A DNA stretch of 64,000 nucleotides from Gaiella sp038230035 (lineage in GTDB: Bacteria > Actinomycetota > Thermoleophilia > Gaiellales > Gaiellaceae). Below the pieces are notes generated by a model. It made no database searches. It saw nothing but the letters and a program-made list of their open reading frames with translations, and was not told the origin of the DNA. Every line of letters begins with the position of its first letter. The stretch's first letter is position 1. Location of the stretch: assembly GCA_038230035.1 (NCBI GenBank), contig JBBRNX010000012.1:30704-94703 (forward strand). Direction: 5' to 3'. The position numbers and the translations under genes are program-made. Shown here piece after piece: positions 57,938 to 64,000 of this stretch.

Positions 57938-59749
57938 TCATACGGGCACCTGGGGGAGGGACCAGCTCTTCTCACCGGTCGACGTATCGCGTTGGGAGTC
58001 CGCGCCGATGTCGCTGAGCGCCTTACGGATCGTCCGCTCCGCCCGCCCGGTCGCGTTCATCAGCTCTTTCTGGGTTATCCCGGGCTTCTGCGCAAGCAGC
58101 TCGGCGACCTTGTCCTCGGTTGTGAGCTTGGGCTGACCGTCGCTGGGATCGCGCGTGTAGCCAGTGGCGCGGTCGAAGAGCAGCCCCCAGCGCTCGCCGA
58201 AGGGGAGGTCGCCGTCGCGGTCCTTGAAAAAGTGCAGTCGGCTGAAGCCGGGGTTCACGACCTGGACCCCGACCACGACCTCGGCGCCGCGCAGGTATGC
58301 CGAGGAGCCGAAGAACTCGTGCATCGTGAACTTGGTCTTCGCGACCGGCTTGCGGCAGTGGACGGGCAGGATGAAGGCGAAGCCATAGTCGGCACGCCAC
58401 TTGTCGAACTGCTTCATTAGGTCAACCGCGGAGCGCTCGTCGTTCGAGTCGCCGGCGTGCAGCTTGTAGAGCGGGTCGGCGACGACGACGCTGTAATCGC
58501 CGCTTGCGAGCACGCGCTCGATCTCCGCCACGTGGTGCGGGTCGGTGTCGAGCGCGAGTCCCTCCGGCACCGAGAGGTAGTCGATCTTGTCGCACTGATC
58601 GAGGTACGCCTCGGTCAGGCGCCGCTTGATCGTCCTGATCCCCTGCTCGGCGTCGATGAAGAGCGCGCGACCGCCAGCGCCCTGCCAGTCGAGGAAGTCA
58701 TCCCCGAGCACGACGGCGCGCACCAGCTGGAGGGAGAGGGTCGTCTTTCCCTGCCCGGTGTGCCCGCCGAGTACCAGGCGATGCCCGCGCACCACGAGCG
58801 GTCCGAGCAGATGATCCGTTGTCGGCGGGTCGGGGAGCGCGCACAGCTCCCTCGCCGTCCGCACGGTAATCGTGATGGGCGGCGCCACGGTGACCGGCGC
58901 CGACGTCGCGGCAGCGCCGGCGGGGTAGCGGGCGACGCTCTGGGCGATCGCCTGCACCTCGTCGTCAGCGAGCGGAGGCTGGCACCTACCCCCGTTCACC
59001 GCGCGAATCGCAGCCTCGATCTCATCCGCGGTCATGCCCCGCTTTCGCATCGACCCGGCGAGCGAAGCCAGCGTCGCGTTGCGCTGACCGGTCGCGATCG
59101 ACGTGCCGTCTCCCGCGACGCTATTACCGGTGCCGACCGAGTCTGCTTTCGCCGCCATCTCGGCGACCACCCATTTGGGCAGATCGGCGAGCGGTGTGAA
59201 CGCGGGATCGTGTACCCACCTGTACGAAGATCCGCTCGCATGCCGGCTCGGCGGGGCGACGATGTAGCCACCGTCTCCCTTGACGTCGACACCCGGTCCC
59301 AGCGCCCCTGCGGCGCTCTTCACGGATCCGCCCGGATGGCGGAAGAGGAGGTGCGAGCCATCGGAGCCGGTGCGGCTCTGTGGCGTCTTGGGAAGCGCCC
59401 CATGCGCCGCCTCGATCTGACGGAGCGTCTCGTCCCCGCCATTACGCGGGTCGACGTCGACGACGACGATCCCGCTCTCAGCACCGGTCGCGATCCCGAT
59501 GTTCGCGTCGGGCGATCTCGTCCACCACTCTAAGAGCGTTTTCTGGTCCGTCGTCGCGTCTTTGTGACCATGCTCGGTCCAGGGATGCTTGCCGCGACTC
59601 TCGCAGAGGGCGCCCTTCGAGCACGAGCAGGCTCCGTCGTGGACCGTGTGGACGGGGAACACCTTGAAGCCGCCCAGGGCGTAGCCGACGGCGACCATGA
59701 GAAGCGTGAGATCCGCCCGGGGCGGTTGCGCGGAGCTAGAATTCGACAT
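57938..59749 (-). CDS. Bifunctional primase-polymerase with RepA/RecA-type ATPase
   Basis: 603 aa. N-terminal prim-pol domain (about 15-170): zinc-like cysteines CSCSKGALC, IVVVDVDPRNGG (catalytic D-x-D), SHLLFRHPGG and VDVKGDGGYIVAPPS. A primase C-terminal helical segment (220-275) links to an AAA_25 RecA-like ATPase with Walker A GGHTGQGKTT (328-337), RALFIDAEQG and the RepA-type D-P-L-Y-K-L-H. A winged-helix tail follows (GITQKELMNATGRAERTIRK). It would prime and unwind element DNA. Start ATG 59749 overlaps the XRE gene by 14 nt. Confidence 0.9.
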   Translation of the reverse strand: MSNSSSAQPPRADLTLLMVAVGYALGGFKVFPVHTVHDGACSCSKGALCESRGKHPWTEHGHKDATTDQKTLLEWWTRSPDANIGIATGAESGIVVVDVDPRNGGDETLRQIEAAHGALPKTPQSRTGSDGSHLLFRHPGGSVKSAAGALGPGVDVKGDGGYIVAPPSRHASGSSYRWVHDPAFTPLADLPKWVVAEMAAKADSVGTGNSVAGDGTSIATGQRNATLASLAGSMRKRGMTADEIEAAIRAVNGGRCQPPLADDEVQAIAQSVARYPAGAAATSAPVTVAPPITITVRTARELCALPDPPTTDHLLGPLVVRGHRLVLGGHTGQGKTTLSLQLVRAVVLGDDFLDWQGAGGRALFIDAEQGIRTIKRRLTEAYLDQCDKIDYLSVPEGLALDTDPHHVAEIERVLASGDYSVVVADPLYKLHAGDSNDERSAVDLMKQFDKWRADYGFAFILPVHCRKPVAKTKFTMHEFFGSSAYLRGAEVVVGVQVVNPGFSRLHFFKDRDGDLPFGERWGLLFDRATGYTRDPSDGQPKLTTEDKVAELLAQKPGITQKELMNATGRAERTIRKALSDIGADSQRDTSTGEKSWSLPQVPV

Positions 59750-60053
59750 GGCGGGACCGCATTCCCGTCGTCTTCGCCAGGCGCCGCCCCGAAGCGGCGT
59801 CCGGCATCTCAGGGTCGCTCGCCGCCTCGGCGGCGAGCAAGGCAAGGACATCGAGGTAGCGGCGGAGCACCTCGCCGCGCGGCGCCGACGAACCGGACTC
59901 GTAGCGAGAGACGCTGGGGCGCGCGACACCGATCGTGTCAGCGACCACCGCCTGGCTCACGCCCACGCGTACCCTCAGCGCCCGCCGCTCCCCCGGCTCG
60001 GGCAGCCGCCGCCGCTGGCGACGCTCCTCGATCGCGTACTCGAACTGATTCAT
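59736..60053 (-). CDS. XRE-family regulator
   Basis: A 105-aa protein with a Cro/CI-type HTH at about 28-75: VGVSQAVVADTIGVARPSVS, RYESGSSAPRGEVLRRYLDV. It precedes the primase gene with 14-nt overlap and probably governs element replication or excision. Confidence 0.8.
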   Translation of the reverse strand: MNQFEYAIEERRQRRRLPEPGERRALRVRVGVSQAVVADTIGVARPSVSRYESGSSAPRGEVLRRYLDVLALLAAEAASDPEMPDAASGRRLAKTTGMRSRHVEF

Positions 60054-60670
60054 CTCAGTACCTCGATCGGCAACCTCGCGAGAAGCGCCCAACCTCCTCA
60101 GGCAGGGGCGCGTGACACGGCGCGCGGGCGCGCCGAGGCGACGGTCGGGGCGTCGCCGAGCGGGGTTCGGGGTGCAACGCACGCCCGCGATCTTGACGTC
60201 GGAGCCAGCCGGGGCGATCCTCGGACGGACGCGGGAAAGCCAAAAATCGACGGTCGCTCGTCGTGAACCGACGGGCACGCCGGGTTGGCAAACCGCTTGT
60301 CTACAGGGGAGACGCCGGCGAGCGGCACAAAGATGTCGTGAACGTTGCATTCGCCGTGTAACGAGCGGGATGCGCGACGTTTGCGAGGGGCGAATCTGCC
60401 GCGGGAATTATCTGCCCGCCGAGTTGGTGCTCCAGCACCCTCGAGGCGCTCGCCGCCCGTCAGAAGGCGAACCACGAGCCCGCGGCTGCGCCACAGGCCA
60501 AACGCGGCTCTTGCGCTCGCGGTCGCGAGTCTTCAGGAAGTTGGTCGCTGTGGCGCTCGCCGTCGCCGAGCTACCCCATCCCCCGTGGACGCGTCGCGCT
60601 GAGGATTGCCTCCGGCGATCGGCGCTGGTTGGACTCGGACCTTGAGAGGAGGAAGTCGAGGGTTGGACGG
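60054..60670. other. 617-bp spacer without a supported gene
   Basis: Between the XRE gene and the dual-nuclease gene, both on the minus strand. Open frames here are arginine-rich shadows. This is a plausible place for the element's replication origin or control region, but I see no iterons or clear promoter. Confidence 0.5.
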
Positions 60671-62440
60671 CTAGCGGGCATCGCTGCCGACGACGTCGTC
60701 GAGCTTGCCGTCGAGCCAGTTGGCGAATTTGTGTTCGCCTTCCTTCCGAAGGATCTGGGCGACCGTCTCGTAACTGACCATCCCGACCTTGTCCGCGTAC
60801 TCGGGAAGGAGCATCGACGAGAAGCACGCGTACGCCGTCTTGCTGTGGTCGGCATTTTTCGCCCGGTCGCAGTAGGTGACGAGGAACCCAGCGAGCGGGA
60901 TCCTGTGACGGTCGGCGTGGGCGCGGGCGTAGCTGAGGTTGCGCATCAGCTGGTAGCGCCCATCGCTGAACGGGCACGGATGCTGCCCTTCCACGAGGTG
61001 CACCTGTTGGAAAAGGCGCTCGCTGATCTCCCAATAGCGACGAGCGGTGCGTATCTGCTCCCTGCCGCGCACGATCTGGACATGATCAACGCTGAGCCTG
61101 CACGCGGCATCGCTGCCGCCAAACAGGTCGGAGCCTACCTCGTAGTTGCCGCTGCAGTGCCTCGACTTGACCTGGCTGCAAGCGCCGAACTGTTCCGTGA
61201 ACTTGGACTCGACAACCAACACGGCATCGTCCCCCCAACAAGAGAGAGCGTCCGGGCAGGTCGGGTGGCGACCGCCGTGTTCGTTCAACAGATCCCGACC
61301 GGAGCGCTCCTCGCAGGTGATCGTCGGGGAGTAGCTGGGAAAGGCGGTAATGCCCGCCGCCTCAAGGATCGCTGCCATGACCATCCCGCGGTCTTCGAGA
61401 GCCCGCACCCCACCGAACACGCTGATGCAAAGCGACTGGGAGGAGTGGGGGACCGAGGCGTTGGAGTCGATCACTCCTGCATCCCAAAGCTCCTTGAAGT
61501 AGGGGCGTGCGCCCTCATAGACGTTGGCGAGGAAATCCACCAGCGTCGGGCGAGCAGCCTCGGCAGCATTCCACCGCCGCCAGCGCCAGTCGAGGGCTTC
61601 CGCGTGGGGGAGTGCCTTCAAGTGTGCGATTGACTGGCGGGTGATTCTCAGGTCGCCAGCGTTCGGGCGTACGTGGATCGTGGTCGAGCTAGGCTCGATG
61701 GCAAAGAGCCCGCGGTCGAACGCTCGGTGGTGCGTCGCGCACAGGGCGAGCCCGTTTTCAGGGTCGTCGACCCCCTGCTGCGCCTTCCCGGCGAGATGGA
61801 CGGCGTCGAGCACCTCGCGAACCGCGATATCGCAAACAGCGCAAGCAGCTCCGTACCGGGCAATGACGTCGAACTTGAAGCGCTGCTGATTTGGACGCGA
61901 GGCGACCTCAACGCGCCGAGCGTCGACGTTGGCGTCGAGCAACATGAACGGCGCATCAGCGCTTCTCGAAGGTCGCCCTGTCGGCGCCTCGTCGGCGAAG
62001 GTGACGAGGAAGAGCTCCGCCTCGTCGTCTGAGTCGACAATCCAGCCGAGATACACGTCGCGCCGCGCGCCGCTTGTGCTCGAAGGCGCTACGACGAAGA
62101 CGGGGAGCGCGAGCTCTCCTGCGCGTTTGGTCGCCTCGACCTCTGACAGGTCCCGACCGCCCCGCCGGTTTGTGCGCGGGTAGTGGTAGATGATCCCCGA
62201 CGCGGAGAGGTCGTCCGCATAGTGGTGTCCGGTGTGGAGGAGACCGACGGTGACAGTCCCTCCATCCGGCGCGATGCCGCGGGTTCGCTCTGCATCGACC
62301 CACACTCCCTGCGCACCACCGTACAAGCCAAGCTCGCGGATCAGGCTCTTCGATACATCGGTGGGACCGCCGCGCTGCCAAAGTTCTTGCCATCGCCCGA
62401 GACGGAAGTCGAGCTCGGCGGCAACGACATCAGAGCTCAT
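60671..62440 (-). CDS. Dual-nuclease restriction-like protein: HNH plus PGN_0703/PD-(D/E)XK
   Basis: 589 aa. Residues about 35-170 form a beta-rich domain (HHYADDLSASGIIYHYPRTN) resembling modified-base readers linked to HNH in type IV restriction proteins; that reading is inferred. Residues 197-245 are an HNH: C200-x2-C203, AVHL His, C234-x2-H237 (LALCATHHRAFDRGLF). The C-terminal about 250 residues resemble the PGN_0703-type restriction family: P396-D397, then VVESK (E411-x-K413), a catalytic triad, with CSGNYEVGSD and YQLMRNLSYARAHAD. Two nucleases in one chain plus a divergent methyltransferase suggest an anti-phage or element-defence system. Confidence 0.75.
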   Translation of the reverse strand: MSSDVVAAELDFRLGRWQELWQRGGPTDVSKSLIRELGLYGGAQGVWVDAERTRGIAPDGGTVTVGLLHTGHHYADDLSASGIIYHYPRTNRRGGRDLSEVEATKRAGELALPVFVVAPSSTSGARRDVYLGWIVDSDDEAELFLVTFADEAPTGRPSRSADAPFMLLDANVDARRVEVASRPNQQRFKFDVIARYGAACAVCDIAVREVLDAVHLAGKAQQGVDDPENGLALCATHHRAFDRGLFAIEPSSTTIHVRPNAGDLRITRQSIAHLKALPHAEALDWRWRRWNAAEAARPTLVDFLANVYEGARPYFKELWDAGVIDSNASVPHSSQSLCISVFGGVRALEDRGMVMAAILEAAGITAFPSYSPTITCEERSGRDLLNEHGGRHPTCPDALSCWGDDAVLVVESKFTEQFGACSQVKSRHCSGNYEVGSDLFGGSDAACRLSVDHVQIVRGREQIRTARRYWEISERLFQQVHLVEGQHPCPFSDGRYQLMRNLSYARAHADRHRIPLAGFLVTYCDRAKNADHSKTAYACFSSMLLPEYADKVGMVSYETVAQILRKEGEHKFANWLDGKLDDVVGSDAR

Positions 62441-62603
62441 GGACGCGATTCTCCCTGGCTAGCCGAGCAACTACAACCGTACGGATCGAAGCCCTGGCTC
62501 CCTTCGCCAAGCTCCCAAATCGCCGCGGACGGCACTTGCGCAGATCGCGTCAGCCTCCTCCATAGTCCGCTACATGGTCGTGGGCGTCGTCAACCTCGAG
62601 CGG

Positions 62604-62609
62604 TAGGAT
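62604..62609 (+). promoter_or_regulatory. -10-like TAGGAT close to the methyltransferase start
   Basis: TAGGAT ends 11 bases before GTG 62621, which fits a nearly leaderless transcript. It supports this GTG over the far upstream open frame. Confidence 0.4.
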
Positions 62610-62620
62610 CGCCGGACGCC

Positions 62621-63802
62621 GTGACGACTCAAGCCGACATCTATGCTCGACTTGCAGGAGCCGATCTCGACCCAGAGTTGTCGTGGTCAGAGAAGGAGCT
62701 ACCGGAGAGGGAACGGACGAAGCACGTCCACCGTCTTCACCCGTATCTCGGGAAGTACGTTCCGCAGCTAGTCGAGATCTTCCTCCACCGCCACTTCACG
62801 AAGAATTCGGTGATCGTCGACCCTTTCGCCGGAAGTGGAACAACACTGGTTGAGTGTTCAACCTTCGGTTGCGCGAGTGTCGGCGTCGACATCTCGGCGT
62901 TCAATGCGCTCCTATGCCGCGTCAAGACGGCTATCTACAACCCATTCGTTGTCGAGCAAAATCTTCGCGGGGCTCTAGCCAATTTCGAGACCGTTCTCCG
63001 GCGCGGTCAGTTACAAATGACGCTCGATGAAGTCTTGACGCCCCCTGGCTGTACTCAAGCTGAGCCTGTGGGCGAGTGGCTCGTGGAGTGGTTCGATCCG
63101 CAGGCGCTTTCGGAGCTCTTGGTTTACCGCACGCTGATTGAGCGCTACCCGGACACGGCGGATCTGATGAGGATCGTCCTTTCACGATCGGCGCGATCTG
63201 CTCGCCTCGTTACCCATTACGGACTCGACTTCCCGAAAGAGCCACAGATCGAGCCGTATTACTGTCGGAAGCACTCTAGGATCTGCCAGCCGATCAGAGA
63301 AGCTCACAAGTTCCTTCATCGGTACACGCTTGACACGATCAAGCGCGTCAAAGAGTACGAGCGTCTACGCCAGTCGGTTGAGGTCACGGTCCACCATGGC
63401 GATGCCCGTGTGGTCTCGTATGGCGCGAAGTTCGACGGACTCATAACGTCGCCGCCTTACCCGGGTCGGATCGACTATCACGAGCAACATCGCTATGCTT
63501 TCGAGCTTCTCAACCTTCATGAGTTGCGCAGCAACGAGATCGGTGCCGCTGAGAAGGGGACTTCGAAGGCTGCAGTTGCTTCGTACGTCGAGGACATGAC
63601 TTCCGTGTTCAGAAACGCCCGTGATCACATGAGAAACGGCGCGTTGGCGGTCGTCGTTATCGACGACCAGCGGGGGCTGTATGACGACATTCTGTCCGAA
63701 GCGGGTTTTCACATAGAGGAACGTCGGAAACGCCACGTGAACCGCCGCACGGGTCGCCGTCAGGGCGAGTTCTTTGAGGAGATCATCCTCGCACGGGCGT
63801 GA
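62621..63802 (+). CDS. DNA methyltransferase, N4-cytosine/N6-adenine type
   Basis: A 393-aa amino-methyltransferase. SAM motif I is VDPFAGSGTTLVECSTFG (67-75 core) and catalytic motif IV is ITSPPYPGRIDYHEQH (TSPPY at 276-280); the TSPPY form favours N4-cytosine. Motif I precedes IV. Middle residues 110-260 would hold target recognition. GTG 62621 is chosen; the upstream 146 open codons are a shadow of the nuclease gene on the other strand. Divergent with the dual-nuclease gene; lower GC than the chromosome. Immediately followed by an IS element. Confidence 0.88.
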   Translation: MTTQADIYARLAGADLDPELSWSEKELPERERTKHVHRLHPYLGKYVPQLVEIFLHRHFTKNSVIVDPFAGSGTTLVECSTFGCASVGVDISAFNALLCRVKTAIYNPFVVEQNLRGALANFETVLRRGQLQMTLDEVLTPPGCTQAEPVGEWLVEWFDPQALSELLVYRTLIERYPDTADLMRIVLSRSARSARLVTHYGLDFPKEPQIEPYYCRKHSRICQPIREAHKFLHRYTLDTIKRVKEYERLRQSVEVTVHHGDARVVSYGAKFDGLITSPPYPGRIDYHEQHRYAFELLNLHELRSNEIGAAEKGTSKAAVASYVEDMTSVFRNARDHMRNGALAVVVIDDQRGLYDDILSEAGFHIEERRKRHVNRRTGRRQGEFFEEIILARA

Positions 63803-63807
63803 TGACG

Positions 63808-64000
63808 TGACCCCCTGAGATCGGTCCGCCTGTTATGAGGGTGCCGATCGCCCCGTCTCGGGGCAGGAGGTGGCTCTGATGAAACGGAAACGGCATACGC
63901 CGGAGCAGATCGTGCGGAAGTTGCGGGAGGCTGACCGGTTGTTGGTGGAGGGGGCTGATCTGGCGTTGGTCTGGCGATCTCTTGAGGTCTCGGTGCAGAC
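63808..64000 (+). mobile_element. Left end of an IS3-family insertion sequence
   Basis: TGACCCCCTGAGATCGG at 63808 has the look of an IS3-type terminal repeat (TGA.CCCC). An OrfA-like gene follows. It begins 6 bases after the methyltransferase stop and runs off the window, so the right end is not seen. Confidence 0.7.
63879..64000 (+). CDS. IS3-type transposase OrfA, partial at right edge
   Basis: From ATG 63879 with AGGAGG just upstream: MKRKRHTPEQIVRKLREADR then ALVWRSLEVSVQ, the N-terminal HTH_21/OrfA helix-turn-helix of IS3/IS2-like elements. The rest lies outside the window. Confidence 0.8.
   Translation, partial: MKRKRHTPEQIVRKLREADRLLVEGADLALVWRSLEVSVQ

Noticed and set aside
60112..60645. 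Arginine-rich open frames in the 617-bp spacer
   Set aside because: Both strands give low-complexity Arg/Ala/Gly translations without motifs or ribosome sites.

Overview
The window is a high-GC chromosome segment with many GTG starts (plus TTG and possibly CTG) and many 1- to 4-nt stop/start overlaps (GTGA, ATGA). Gene content (principal sigma factor, fused 2-oxoacid dehydrogenase E1, Fpg, plsY, SigK/RskA-type pair) fits an actinobacterium. I lean towards a soil or marine Thermoleophilia/Gaiellales-type lineage, but no rRNA or marker gene here proves it. No intact tRNA, rRNA or CRISPR array was seen.

Region 1 (1-9.8 kb): a flavin reductase fused to a cyclic-nucleotide domain; a minus-strand set of acyl-CoA dehydrogenase, DUF1989-GcvT fusion and PhyH dioxygenase; a small operon of VOC protein, GNAT (frameshifted) and glutamine amidotransferase-like protein; a large GT39-type membrane protein; and a broken truncated hemoglobin gene.

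Region 2 (9.8-31.1 kb) is the metabolic heart. On the minus strand lie a glutamine-synthetase-family ligase and three split glutamate-synthase-like subunits (amidotransferase, GXGXG, FMN/Fe-S) plus an unrecognised 143-aa protein. On the plus strand lie a four-subunit sarcosine-oxidase-type enzyme (D-A-G-B order, GTGA-coupled) and formate-tetrahydrofolate ligase. Together these match every enzyme class of the N-methylglutamate route for methylamine use (ligase, N-methylglutamate synthase, N-methylglutamate dehydrogenase, one-carbon outlet). The dehydrogenase alpha subunit carries extra cysteine clusters not expected in classical sarcosine oxidase. Between the two arms lie a class III aminotransferase, a GST, a fused E1 alpha-beta and an IclR regulator with a candidate operator. 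A cNMP/CBS/DUF294 signalling protein and an APC permease follow.

Region 3 (31.1-52.3 kb) is mostly housekeeping: UspA-like, GreA-like, thyA-folA-DUF72, ECF sigma/anti-sigma, amidinotransferase, two Fe/Mn superoxide dismutase homologues (one atypical), plsY with a secreted HExxH protein, MFS-Fpg-BKACE, PglD-like acetyltransferase, asparaginase, glycosyltransferase, principal sigma factor, MscS, aspartokinase, ArsR-SRPBCC and an M24 pita-bread protein. Several families of perfect hairpin repeats sit in the spacers.

Region 4 (52.3 kb to the right edge) looks like an integrated element. It starts at a 42-bp remnant of tRNA-Thr(GGT), from anticodon loop to 3' end. It carries a tyrosine integrase, an excisionase-like protein, a primase-polymerase/helicase, an XRE regulator, secreted orphans, a ribbon-helix-helix pair, and a divergent restriction-like dual nuclease plus DNA methyltransferase. 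An IS3-type element begins at the right edge. The intact tRNA should lie beyond the window.

At least six genes show single or short frameshifts, mostly at homopolymers or a tandem repeat. Either the assembly has indel errors or several of these are true pseudogenes; the sequence alone cannot say which.
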